A stretch of 64,000 nt of DNA from Helicostylum pulchrum. Taxonomy: Eukaryota; Mucoromycota; Mucoromycetes; Mucorales; Mucoraceae. The DNA lies in NCBI GenBank assembly GCA_025677825.1, contig JAIXMO010000020.1, positions 62,001 to 126,000 on the forward strand. The letters are read 5' to 3'. Shown here piece by piece: positions 22,706 to 35,092 of this stretch (position 1 is the first letter of the stretch; the number at the start of each line of letters is the position of its first letter). The position numbers and the translations under genes are program-made. A model generated the notes under the pieces. The model was given only the letters and a program-made list of their open reading frames with translations, did no database searches and was not told where the DNA came from.

Positions 22706-25163
22706 TTAAGTAATTTCTCGCTCGATTTTTTCAATAAACAACAATAAAGTTGTTACGTACTGAGTAATTGTATCGGCCATATTACCGTCACCTTCTGTCA
22801 ACTTTAAAATTTCATCAGCGGTCCAGTTTGCTTCTTTTCCTACTTCCAAGGCCTTATTTACTTCAAACGATTTATCATTTTCGGTATTTCTAATTTCGAA
22901 ATCGTACCAAACATTACCAGTGCCAGGGCATGCTTTGAGTTTACTTGAATTGGGGACAAGAGTAAATGGTACATTTTCAACTTGAGTTACTTCGACAATA
23001 AACGGATGAATAATTTTATATCTAGCTGTTTCCTTTAACAAGATATATTTAACCCTTAAAAAGTTTGGAATTTCTTCAAATGTCATAAGTAAAGAAGTAG
23101 GACTACAAAGAAAAAGTATTAGAGCTATATCAAGTGTTTTTATATTTTTTTGACCTTACCAAATAGATATCTTTTTAATAAATGTAGTATAAGGTTTAAC
23201 ATCACAACGAGCCAATACTTTTGTAGAAATTGATATTTGAAAATCAAATTTTCTATCTAAAGAAACCCAATTGATAGCAGTAGTCTTCTTTTCTCGAAGT
23301 ACAACTTTTCTTACATCAATGATTCCTTGGTTCATATGAACTACCACGTCTCTGTACGGAAGAGCGGGCTGATTTCTAGCAGAACAACAGAATTCATAAA
23401 TCGCTATCCTTTTATAAGGTTGATAAGGAAAAATATTTTCAGAAGTGATACGTTCAAACATGGATGTATTAGTAGTAGTACTGCATGTATATAAAAAAAC
23501 GAGTTAGATTATGTACATATATAAAATACAATAAAATAGTTTACATGTCACTAAATACATGGTTTATACCAAGTTCTTTAACCGTTATATCATTAACATC
23601 TTCAAACTTCCATACTTGACTCTTCGTTTGAGGGGATATATTCGTCCATAGAACTCTACCAATTCTAAGTAATATGTGTGTTAGAGAAAAGTGACCACTA
23701 TAGAAAGAGAAAAAAAAAACTTACTTTGCAGAAAAATTTATTTCACCTTTAAACCCTCTTAGAGCATTTAATCCATTTCTTAAAGAATTTTTGATAGTAT
23801 AATAGTTACGTTGTTTGACTCTATTAAACGTTATTAGATGCATATGTTTTTTTTCTACTCTTTTCACTTGTTTTATCATACCTTTCGACCAAAGGAAGCG
23901 AAGGTGTATTCGGTAAAGAAAGAATACTGTTAGAAGATTTAAGTGGCATAATTCTAATTACGCGGTTTACTCTAGTTTTTTCATTTGATATTGTTGGTGA
24001 GTATATTTTATTTGATCGACGACCATATGATCTAGCGCTATTTTGAGGGCTTGGGCTAGAAGGTAAAATAGGGAAGTTTTGAACATTATTTTCAGGTACT
24101 TGAATAACTTCATATTGATATACAGAAGGAGGAAAAGAAGAAAAAGAAGAGATACTCTCTAATTCATTTCCAGAGACTTCACAATCTGATACTGCACGTT
24201 CAGGTATCTCATGCTTAAAATCATTTGCTGGCATTCTTGTAGTGGAACGTTCAATTTTCATCGCTGGTGTAGATGTTGATCTAGGAGAGGTAGTTGCGTA
24301 AAGAGACGTCTCTGATGATTGTATATTACATGACGAAAATGCATCGTTTAACTCTTTCGACTTTAACTTCTTTCTTTCATAATCTCGTTGTTCGATAATA
24401 CTATACGGTTCCCTGTGTCTAGGTACATTGATTTGGATATAGTCTTTGGGTTTTTCGTACTCTTTGGTTAACGGGTCCAGAAAGACAGGTAACATAATAT
24501 GTATATTTAATAGTTTCTGCTTGGGTCTGATTTGCTCTTGGACATATGATCTATGAAAATAAGAATCTAATTCACAGAAGCACAAATCATAATGACCTGT
24601 AGAATTAGGGTTATGTATACATAGAGAGGTTGACGTGTCCAAATGAGCAATCTAAAAAAAGCATATATTAGGCGATTAATTTATAGCGATCTATTAAATA
24701 CTCATACATATGCGTTTTGAATAACATTGAATCTAGAGAATGCATCATTAACACAACTCTCTTCACCTGTGATTACAATACACCTATCCTTTAATGTACA
24801 AACAGTATTAGTTAAATTTGGTATAATATCCATGTACTCTGCAAATTGCATATTGAATTGCGGAGGGCCGATAAGAAGGTCAGAGGGCTTTGTAATCATT
24901 GGTGATATATAAAATTCTTTGATTACAAACTGTTCTTCATCGATTTTGGGAAGTTCGACAATAAGCTCCTCTTCATCGAACTCGAGAGGCTCCACTCCTA
25001 ACGGTCTACCTATAACGTTTACTATATCTAATGATACCGGTAATACTATTTCTAGTGATACTGGTGATACTATTTCTTCAAAATATGAAATATCTTCAAA
25101 TGTCCCAATCATACATGATTTATCAATCATTTTATTCTTTGAAAGATATTTGTTAGTATTCAA
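22706..25163 (-). CDS. Putative KH-like RNA-binding protein with C-terminal fungal domain
   Basis: Six exons keep one frame of 726 residues: 24708-25163, 23859-24651, 23725-23818, 23545-23664, 23160-23480, 22706-23102. Residues about 115-150 read IPNLTNTVCTLKDRCIVITGEESCVNDAFSRF, the shape of a KH-like domain, but without a GxxG loop. Residues 260-410 are serine-rich and disordered. The C-terminal third opens SLRNGLNALRGFKGEINFSAKIGRVLW, which I recall from uncharacterised fungal KH-associated domains (a DUF7905-type annotation); this link is from memory. The join between exons 2 and 3 needs a short 40-nt intron. Without it the upstream frame ends at 23824 and a second gene could start at the ATG near 23843. 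One gene is favoured because the C-terminal domain would otherwise lack an N-terminus. Confidence 0.5.
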
Positions 25164-26343
25164 ATTTTAAACTGGTTTAGATTACCTACAAAGATCGGAA
25201 GAAGTGAAGATATAATAGTCGCTTCTCTATCAGATATATGTATATAATTAATTAATTTCTTAATATATAATGATACCCTTTTTATAACTTACGCTACATC
25301 GCATTTTTCTTGTGTTTCCCCTTCTATATTAAAACGCTATCATGATTTTATTGGTCAATGAAAACTCTTACTTTTTTTCTTCTTTTTTTTAGTCTGTAAA
25401 TATTCGACTTACTTGCTCAACATAGTCGAATGAAATAACAGTATTGGTTTGTGTTTCTAATTTACTATAACAATTGTCAAAAATTGGGGGAAAAGGGACA
25501 TTCTGTCAAACACTTGCTTTAGTTTCGGTAAAAAAGGAGCTAACTCTTCTTTTGTTATATACGGTAAGGGATATATAGCGATATTGGCTAAATGAAATAA
25601 AGAAGAGTAATTAGCACATTGCGTTTATACACACATGAATGAATCTAGTTTAATTACGTTTAATCATGTTGAAAGAAAAGAAGGTCAATCAAGGCACCCG
25701 TGTGTGACCATTATTGTTATAAAATCTTGATGCCGAAACAACAAACATGTAGAACGTAGCATTTGATAAATTAGCGATTTTTAATTTTAGCCATATCCTT
25801 TTACATGATATCTAGCTGACAGTTCACAAATGAAGCTTTCAAAAATGAGGTAACTGTATTCATTGTACGAGTTATATCACCGAATGGTTTTAAGTATAGT
25901 ACTCGTGAGAGGGTACTTCTTCCGCCAGTAAGTTATTGTTTTGATCATGAACGGTCTGGAGTATGAAATAGAGCTGTCAGCGAGTGTAATACAAAAACTA
26001 TAGCACATACCATTTTGCTTTATACCGTTTCGCTTTATACCATTTCGCTTTATACCATTTCGCTTTATACCCTTTTTGGATGAAATATATTAGTTTGAGA
26101 CAAGAGAACAGGAGAAGCTATTATCAGGAAGTAGCCATTTAATAAAGTATATGTAAATGGAAGATGTAATAAAATAAATATTTAAAAGGAAACTATTACA
26201 AGTTGGAAACATGTATCAAATGCATGTACTTCTCATTTCCATTACGGGATATACAATTATCCTGAAAAAACACGACTTTAAAAAAATATTCTAAATTTCC
26301 GCCCTTCAATTCCCCCTCATAGTAAATAAAAAAAAATAGAGTT
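25164..26343. other. Intergenic between divergent genes
   Basis: Likely promoter DNA for the KH-like gene (minus) and the zinc-finger gene (plus). AT-rich, with no convincing ORF. Holds the 15-bp tandem repeat at 26007-26066. Confidence 0.5.
26007..26066 (+). repeat. Four tandem copies of a 15-bp unit
   Basis: Units read ATACCATTTTGCTTT, ATACCGTTTCGCTTT, ATACCATTTCGCTTT and ATACCATTTCGCTTT, followed by a partial ATACC. It lies about 280 bp upstream of the zinc-finger protein start codon, so it could be a small array of protein-binding sites or a simple minisatellite. Confidence 0.95.
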
Positions 26344-28455
26344 ATGGAATCTACTATACACATTCCAACTTGGAATATTAAACAGGAAGAAACAGAACAA
26401 GATATTAAATATGCGTTATACCAACAAACGAACACAGATTCTGTTAACAGAAATGCAATGAATATTGATGTTAATTTAAACTCTTCTGCACAAGAGTTAG
26501 ATTGTAAAGTAGAATCAACTTCTCGTCAATCTTGTAAGTTCCATTTCCTACTTCTTCTCTCTTTCTTTTTCTAAATAGTTATCAATAAAACTTTTATACG
26601 TATAGCGTCTATAATCGAACAAAACAACCAAGACCAAGACGTTTACTTGGCACACCACATAAACGCGGACACTTACTGCCTGACATGTAATATACACCTT
26701 GACTCAGCTCTAGAATACACTTACCATATGAAAGTATATCACCATATTATAACTCCTACCTTAAACTCTACGATTGAAATCAACGATCTAAATCACTACT
26801 GTCACCTGTGTAAAATATCTTTTACCAATCGATCTAATTATCATAAACATCTGGACTTTATTCATGAAATGAACGTTATTTCGTCACGCCGACGAAAGCC
26901 GCTCCATATTAATTTAATACCAGATACTCATAACCCATTCTTATACTGTGCTCCGTGTGAAAAAGAGTTCCATTCATCGTTAGATTTTAGTACACATCTT
27001 AGTATTGTTCATCGTATAATGAATAATGCTTTAGATATAAGTGGTCATGCATTTGAATGCAAGACTTGTAACTGTATACTCGACTCAAAACAAGAATATA
27101 AGGCTCATTACGTGCAAGTGCACGGTATACATATTACCTCTCCGATACGAGACGATATACTACACCCAGAGATCACACCCGACATAGGAGACCCACATTT
27201 CAATTGTGCAGCCTGCGATTGTGCTTTTTACGACAAGATAACATACCACATGCATTTATTTGACATTCATGATATGAACTTATATTTACTGAACCAAGAG
27301 GATTCGGACGAATACTATGATGCATCTCAGCGCTCATTTTCAGATGACGAAATGCACCAAATTATACCAAATCAAGACGATGTAAATAACCATTGCGCTA
27401 GCTGTAAATTTACATTTCCAACACAATCCAGTTACTACAGTCACTTAACTATCATTCATAACTTTAATATCACACTCTCTATTAACGAACCTGAAATTCG
27501 CTACCCGTCAAAATTACCGGATAAGTATTGTCGATTTAATTACTGTAATATATGCGAATTTACGTTTGTAAGAAATGTTGATTTCAGAAACCATTTAGCT
27601 CGCACACATGCTGTTGGTTTACTTACCGGAGAACATAGTCCTGAAATAGTACATACCACAAAAACACCTAATATTGATAATATACACTTTTTTTGTAGTG
27701 TATGTGAATACACATTTTCGTCAAAAGATGAATACCACCAACATTTAAGTTTGGTACACAAGTTGGGTCCCTTATTCGATCGTCGACATACGCTACAAGA
27801 ACAATTATCACAAGCCGAACTCTCTCAACCAACACAGCCAGAAATCACCGCTGCCGTGCCAACTTTAGAAGACACAACTTTTTATTGTAAAGCGTGCAAT
27901 CAACAATATACGGATGAACCACACTATCATCAACATCTAGCTACCAATCATGGCCTAAGCATGCCAAAAAAACTTCATCCCGGTAAAAACGTTGATAAAC
28001 CCAATGCAAAAACTTGGCGTAAGAGCTGCTCAAAATGTAACCCACTTAGTACAAATACTTCGTTCTTGTGTAAAGTACATACTGTCTCTAGACATAGCCG
28101 TCGTCTGAAAGAATTAAATGCGCACTGTAAATTATGCGATTTAAAGTACCCTAATTTACATGCCTATCAAAATCATATGAAGACCGTACACGTGCGAGAA
28201 TCTGCTCTAAATAATTACATTGCTAGTTGCTCTCTGTGCTCAAAGAAATTTAAATATGGAGCTTGTCTATTTTCCCATATGACTAATGCACATGGTATTT
28301 CTGGTAATGTACCAGATGTAGATAGTTCTGACAATCACTGTATCCCATGTCGTAAAACCTATAAGAGTAAGCTATCATATAGCAATCATTTGAGGTACAA
28401 GCATGACATCAAAGTATCACGGCTTAAAAGTAAATGTCAGCTTTCAAGCCCTTGA
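26344..28455 (+). CDS. C2H2 zinc-finger protein with about 13 fingers
   Basis: Two exons (26344-26533, 26606-28455) give 679 residues. After an acidic N-terminus of about 80 residues come regularly spaced fingers of the form C-x2-C-x12-H-x4-H. Examples are YCHLCKISFTNRSNYHKHLD, YCNICEFTFVRNVDFRNHL and HCKLCDLKYPNLHAYQNHM. I count twelve good fingers plus one degenerate one (CSKCNPLSTN region). They are separated by linkers of about 20-30 residues, not the tight TGEKP linkers of tandem DNA-binding arrays. Most end in an H-x4-H pair followed by G/N/hydrophobic residues. Such repeats may bind DNA, RNA or protein. No nuclease, BTB or other domain accompanies them. The role is unknown; a nuclear regulator is the usual guess. 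Confidence 0.8.
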
Positions 28456-28621
28456 TGAGTTCACCAAGTCTCTATTTATTTTATTTTTAAAATAAATTCT
28501 CTTATATTAATAATAAATAGATTTTGCCATCGAGTAGTATAATAGTAGACGTTAGTCTTTGATAAAAGAATAATTAATTTATTTTTATAATGCAAATATG
28601 AAGATGAAATCAATGCAGTTT

Positions 28622-28647
28622 TTGTTGTTGTTGTTGTTGTTGTTGTT
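28622..28647. repeat. TTG trinucleotide microsatellite
   Basis: A run of eight TTG units in the 3' flank between the convergent zinc-finger and iron permease genes. Confidence 0.9.
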
Positions 28648-28668
28648 TAATTTACAATAAATAATTAT

Positions 28669-30381
28669 TTAAGGCCTCAATACATTATTATCTGGTGGGG
28701 TGCTTCCGTTAGAAGGGAAGGTTTCGTTAAGTGTACCGTCTTCATTTAGAGAACTATTTTCAATGAAAGTACCATCGTCTTCAGACACTTCTTTTCTATC
28801 ACATGGCGATTCCTTTTCCTTGGGTTGAATTTTTTCATATTTACATTTACAAATCTCACATCCTTCTCCCAAACAGCCATGTTTTTCAGTAAGTACGCCA
28901 AACTTTTGAGCGCATTCAACATACTGCAATAATTTAAGTCTTCGAATAAAGATATCATGTAGAATAACGCGACGCTTAATATTAGACTTGTTATGGCCTT
29001 GAATTAAAACGATCAATAAGAAACCTTCGATAATCATGGTAGGTGTGTTACATAAGAGTTGACCTGTTTCATTCCATTGCATACCACTAGCGACACAAAT
29101 AAGTACAATTATAACAATGACTGCAAACCCCACAGCGGCTGCCTTGGAGCATATATTACCCATCCAGTTACTAACGCGAGTTCGAATCGATCGATCTTCT
29201 TCTAAAGGTTTAGTAGGGAGAGGTAAATTCAAGTACTGATATATTTGTTCATCTGCGTCAATCAACACATCGAATTGATGATCCATTTGTTTATCTTGAC
29301 GAAAATAAACATTCCTTAATACAAATCCATCAAGGAAACCAATTAAGCCAGTATAGGTACCAATAATTAACCACCAATTAGAGCTCCATTGCATTAAATT
29401 ACCCACAGCAAGCCAAGCTGCAAATACGGAAATAGAAATAACGACACCAACACCCGATCCAACCACATCGGCGTAGTAATCAATTGATCGAACTGCTTTC
29501 GAAATAGGATGAGGCGGTATGGTGATAATAGGATTAGGCTGATTATCTCCAACCATTTGACGAAGAATTACTTCTAAATCGCAATCTGATTCCATAATAG
29601 ATTTTAAACATTTTTCCAGGTATTCCATATGACGACGACGAGTATTTTGAAGAAACATGGACGTAAAAGTAAGTTCAACAGCAACTGCTGTATTGATATA
29701 AAGTTGCCACATATCACTCCATTGAAGATAATCACCTACACCAATCCAAGCAAATATACCTCCCCAATAAATAGCCCACGCAGTTAGAGACCCCACCGCA
29801 TCAGATACCCAATTACAAGCAACGTCAAACCAATTTTCACTAGGTAATTTCACTGCATCTCCTACATTATCACAAATAGCCATACGATGTACTTCTGCTG
29901 TATCTACATTTTCGTGAATCTCCGGATTATACAGTAATCGTTTATATGTTGCATTTCTAGATCTTAGTTGAGCAATGAACGAAAGTAATGCATTACAATG
30001 GTTATGTTGTTGACGCATTAAAAGAGTATCAGAGATATAACATTGAATCGAACTACCATCTTGCATAAATATTTGCCAATTATCAGGCGCACCTAAAACG
30101 ATACCTACAATTGCCCAAGCGATTAAAACCAATAGTGTAATACAAAAGGCGGTACGGGAACCAGCTAATTTTGTAACCGAATCGAATATACGACTACCAA
30201 ATGGTCTCTTTTTTTGAGGACTATAGAGTTTATCATAATCGACTACTTCATCTCCAACCACTTTACATGCATTGTCTGGCTCTTTACTTTGATAGACAAA
30301 TTGACTAGGCGCTGAACATGAGATAGTGGTCTGTTGACCAGGAGAACATAGTGCGCTCCAAATTCTTGATTTAATTCCCAT
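28669..30381 (-). CDS. FET4: Low-affinity Fe(II) permease, FET4 family
   Basis: Single exon, 570 residues (yeast Fet4 has 552). The protein begins with a hydrophilic stretch of about 80 residues. Pairs of hydrophobic helices follow, each set carrying a tryptophan-rich W-x-I/L-x motif: FCITLLVLIAWAIVGIVLGA then DNWQIFMQD; LTAWAIYWGGIFAWIGVGD then WSDMWQLYIN; VVISISVFAAWLAVGNLMQW then SSNWWLIIGTYTG. This repeated pattern matches the low-affinity iron permease family (PF04120), plasma-membrane transporters of Fe(II) and other divalent metals in yeast. The C-terminal cytoplasmic tail has a CxxxCEICKC cluster and acidic, S-rich sequence. The C cluster is notable but its role is unknown. Start at 30381 is the first ATG after an AT-rich leader. 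Confidence 0.9.
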   Translation of the reverse strand: MGIKSRIWSALCSPGQQTTISCSAPSQFVYQSKEPDNACKVVGDEVVDYDKLYSPQKKRPFGSRIFDSVTKLAGSRTAFCITLLVLIAWAIVGIVLGAPDNWQIFMQDGSSIQCYISDTLLMRQQHNHCNALLSFIAQLRSRNATYKRLLYNPEIHENVDTAEVHRMAICDNVGDAVKLPSENWFDVACNWVSDAVGSLTAWAIYWGGIFAWIGVGDYLQWSDMWQLYINTAVAVELTFTSMFLQNTRRRHMEYLEKCLKSIMESDCDLEVILRQMVGDNQPNPIITIPPHPISKAVRSIDYYADVVGSGVGVVISISVFAAWLAVGNLMQWSSNWWLIIGTYTGLIGFLDGFVLRNVYFRQDKQMDHQFDVLIDADEQIYQYLNLPLPTKPLEEDRSIRTRVSNWMGNICSKAAAVGFAVIVIIVLICVASGMQWNETGQLLCNTPTMIIEGFLLIVLIQGHNKSNIKRRVILHDIFIRRLKLLQYVECAQKFGVLTEKHGCLGEGCEICKCKYEKIQPKEKESPCDRKEVSEDDGTFIENSSLNEDGTLNETFPSNGSTPPDNNVLRP

Positions 30382-33300
30382 TATACATGTATAAAAAAGA
30401 ATTTTTTTTTAGAGTATCTGAAAATGATGGTCGATCTTATATACTTGTCAAAATGAAAGGTTTTACCTTTCTTGAAAAAATAATAATATTCACGCGACTC
30501 CGATTACTGATACCTTTTGTTTCATTATTTTTAATCTATTTCTAGGGTAAAAAGATCAAACTTTTTTTGTTGATCAAAGACATAAAGGAGTCAAAGTTAA
30601 AATCTACTATTAACCCGTAAAGACAATGCTAGTTAAGCTTTTTTTTTAAAAAAAATGCAACAAACACTCCTTCAAGATAACTAACGGGCGTTTTTTTTTT
30701 TTTTTGAATTTCCGTCAAATATATGCAAAACTCATAAAAATATCTCTGAATCAGATAAGTCAAATTAGATAAACCAAGGCCGGTTATTTCAAGGGAAAAA
30801 AAAAAGAGTGCGCCATATACCGCTACACTTGATAGTTTTTATTTCCTTTTTTAAAAGATAGACTTCTAGGGGGTGTCTATAAATTTATTACTACGAGAAG
30901 CATAATTATAAAGTCTTTATAAATAACTCGCATTTTATTGTAAAGTTAAGATTCTAAAATGCTCCAATTAGAACAATGATAATGAAACGATAAGTACTTT
31001 TTTATTTACATAATTCCGTTTATTAGTCAACTACTATGCTAAACAACTACAACTTTTTTTTAAAATATGATAATGTAATAAAAAAACATCATAAAAAAGG
31101 TTTTCCATTGGTACTTAAAAAAAAATAAGGATCTGATTGAGGCTGGTTGATTAAGTGAAACAATCAGATAAATTAGGTAACTGCTTTCCAAAATAAAAAA
31201 AAATAAAAACTGGGGGGAGGGGCGATAAAAGAATTTGGTACCAAGAATCCTATTTTTAATAGTTGATTGTAACTTTATTGAAATAATATTATACATTCGT
31301 CATAATTTTTGCTGTTGTACGCTTTTTAAAATCACTTGATATATGACTCGGAACCTTCCTTATTAAATTCCGGAGTCGGGGTCAGGGAGTCATATTTCTT
31401 AACTATAATATCGTTAAAATAAGTGATACGCTTTATGCCGAAATCCAATACCCTTACTACTACAAAAAAGGGGCTGTTAAATGCATATCTGTTGAACAAA
31501 CAAAATGTATATCGTAAAAGTAAAAAAAAAAAAAAAATCAACTCGTGTATATATACATACACAAAAATCATTGGATTTTTTTTTTTACAGGTAACTTTAT
31601 TAATGTAATTTAATATATTGCAGTTGAATACCCATGGTTGTATTTTGTTCAAATGAGAAATATGTATGAGTAACTCAATTAGATCTGTACCAATCATTTC
31701 TCCTCTCCTCCTCCACTTAAACTGAGAGACAAAAAAGAAAGTATTACTAAATTTGAGCACATTATTGGTTACATAATCAACCAAGATATGCTTTTTTTAA
31801 TAGAGTTTAAGAGAGAGAAAGAGATACATATTGACAAATAATAAAGGGCTCCGAAGGTGCCTTACTATTCTACAGAAATGCTACAGAGTACAGTTTTCGG
31901 TACTTTCCGAGAGTTTAGACTTCCGCCCCAATGGCGCGCAAGAAGCCTTTTTACTTTTTCATTCTTAAAGGCAGATTATCATTTTTTCTTTTTTTCGATT
32001 TACCAGGAAATATACATTACAATAGCTGAAATTTATATTCCTTCATGAATATGTTTACTTATTGGTTTGTAAAAAAAAAAAAAAATCAGTTGTCACAATT
32101 CCACCATAGAGTAACTGTTGTCGAAACACTACAGAATAAATAAATAAAAGGGCTCGCAGCGCACATCGATTCTTATAACCTCACTAGGTGCTGCTTTACA
32201 CTTTTTTGATTTGCTCTTGAACGGGGCACGTTTTTCGTTTTAGAAATTAAATCACAGTTAGAAATGATCGAAATGCCGATAAATTTGGGGGCAGACAACT
32301 GCTGATTTGGTTTACATAAAATAAGAATAAAAAAAAAATATATAAAAAAAAAGGGCGACGGAACCGTTGCATCCGAAGCACTTTCAGGTACAGCTATACA
32401 GAGTAATCACCCAGTATCTGTTCCCCTAAAAAATAAACATGTTTGGCATTCCAATTAAAAACTATAGCTCTTGTAAATTTTTGCATAATAATGTAATTAA
32501 TAATTTTAATATTTCTATTTAGCGATATAAGGAAAAGTAATATTGTGTATATGTATGTATATAATAACTATGACAGATTCAGTCTGGTTCAATGCAACCT
32601 TTTTGACTTAACTAGATCCGGGAGAAAAGAGTATACTTTATACAATAATATCGGTCTAAATACTAAGTTTAGCGCTTCCGTTCATTGCAATTACTAACAT
32701 GTACAAAATCACGTCGGTTTCACGTTCGTCATTGATATACTGTACCTAAACCCAATACTCACACTAAAATAGAACTAAAATCACGGCTTAGTCTTTATAT
32801 AAAAGTGCCACAATAAATTTACGCGAAAAAATTACCTTTGAAACAAAGCGAATTGAACATTTAGAGTAACGAATATCATTAACATATTACATGCACAATT
32901 AAATTGTTGTCTAAATGTTTGTTAAGTTTGGCTACACTTAAAAAAAAAACTGTAGCATAATTTAAAGTTAAAAAAAAAAGAATAGTAGTTGCAAGCCCTA
33001 TAGTTATTGGTTTAACGATCTTGTTTCACAAAAAAAATATTATGTTTTTCGATCAAAACAATACGTAAACAAAAACCCACAACCTCCTTGGAGTGTATAG
33101 GAATTTGTTGTTATTTACATTCCACATATTTTATGACGCATAGAAGCCGTCTTTCTCGGGTAAACAGTTACTATAAAAACTTTTATAATCAAAACGCGAT
33201 TTAAATGTTTTAAGTAAAGCGGGAACTCCTTTATATTTCCATTTATGATAGATCCCTGAAAAAAAAACGTACGAGTAAGAAACGCCGGCTTTTTTTTTTT

Positions 33301-35047
33301 TTACATTAAACCAAGCCCTTCCCAGTGAGTAAAATATATATATATATATCTAGGTCACGAATAGATGTGCGAACGGGAGAGACTTTTCTTGAACAATCTC
33401 CGTTCAAAAAAAAAAAAAAAAAAAAAAAGTATTCTCCCCCCCTTCTTTTTATTTTACACGCGGAAGAGAGAATCCCATCGGTGGTAATCTCGGGAATTCT
33501 TTTGAACGAGGAAATTTTGCTGAATAATACAATGCATCCGCCCTGAATTTGGATATAACGTGTCAACATCATACATATACACACACGATTTTTTTTTTTA
33601 TAAAAAAAAAACCCCCTTTTTAAACATTTTGATAAATTAAGCTATTTTTACAGCAACACAGTTATATGGTTAACACGTCCTATAAGTATAGAACGAAAGA
33701 TTTGTTCCCGCCTTCTTTTAATAATCGCATGAATATTGTGAATTAAGTTCGATGATAAAATACTTAAAAAAGTGTGGTTACACATTTCAATACCACCACT
33801 TTCGTACCACAGTCAATAAAATGGTTCGACTATTTTTGAAAAATGTAAAAGACTGCCAAAATGGGGTCACATAACCTATATATGTCCACTTTTTCGATCA
33901 CGATACATTAAAAATATCAGACCATTCTGTCAAAGGCCAATTAGAATAACAAAAGTTTTTTCAGTTTTATAAACATTGCGCTTTTCATTGTCTTATAAAG
34001 TTTACTTATTCAACCATGCTCTTAACACAAACCATCGTAGTTATTCCCCTCTTTCTCTCAATAAAACTTGCCATTAAAATAATTTTATAGCTATACTACC
34101 CACAATAAAAAGTCGGGTTACCTCCCCCAAAAGATTATTTTATATTAGAGAAGAAATGTTTCGCTGTACTGAAACAAAGTGTGTATGTTGAGGCTGAAAT
34201 TTTTCTTGTTATGACCTCATGCGCCAAATTTAAACAACTTGCATATCTTTCACAAGCATTACGGTTTCTTAAAAACGCACAGGCTCAAACCACGACGGTT
34301 TAACAAAAAAAAAAAAAAAAAAACGTGTTTACTCTAAATTCAATAGCGATTTCCTTTCTGTCTCTCCCTCTCTCCCTTTTTGAAGTCTAAAGAAGGGGTC
34401 AAAAAAAAAGGCGAAGATATACTTTTTCTCTTATTTTATAAACTTTTATTTAATATCATGTATGAATCACATACAGCTAAATAAAAAGGGGAAGGGGCAC
34501 GGTTCAACCAGTCAAGTCTAGGAACTGCAAACGATCATGCTGACTGAAAAAGGTAATAAAAGCTTTTTAAAAAAAAAACTTGTAAATTGTAAAAAAAAAA
34601 AAAAAAAAAAGAAGCATGCTCAAGGAGAGAGAGAGGGGCGAAAAACTGTCGAGCAAACAATAATGATAGCGTGTGATTGAATTAATAATAAAAAACCACA
34701 TGGCTGTCTATGGCTATTGCTACATTACTGAAACAAAACGTATTTGACTCTCTTGTTTAATTTATTATTAAAATTCTTTTTTACACACTATAATTAAGTT
34801 AGTAACACAATAATCGACTTGTAACTGGTTAAAAAGGCTCTTTATAATCCCGATTTAAATATCAAAAGGGGGGGGGGGAGGGATTTTTGTTTATAAAAAT
34901 GTTGTAATTCAACAAAAAAAAAAAAAAGTAGTAGTACAAATCCCCTTAATGCATCATCATTAAAATTTAAAATTCTCTATATATATTCATAACCTTACTT
35001 GTCGTTTACTTTTTTTTTTCTCTCTCTTTTGTATTATTTTTTAAAAA

Positions 35048-35078
<31 letters not shown>

Positions 35079-35092
35079 CCCCTAAAAACGAT
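30382..35092. other. 4.7-kb gene-poor, AT-rich region
   Basis: No confident gene. Many A/T homopolymers of 10-20 nt, for example near 33408-33428, 34303-34323 and 34590-34610. A minus-strand block at about 31603-31735 follows a strong 3' splice-like tract (TTTTTTGTCTCTCAG) and reads WRRRGEMIGTDLIELLIHI and NKIQPWVFNCN, so it may be an exon or remnant of a lost gene. Slightly GC-richer patches near 31850-31940 and 33360-33500 are unexplained. Confidence 0.5.
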
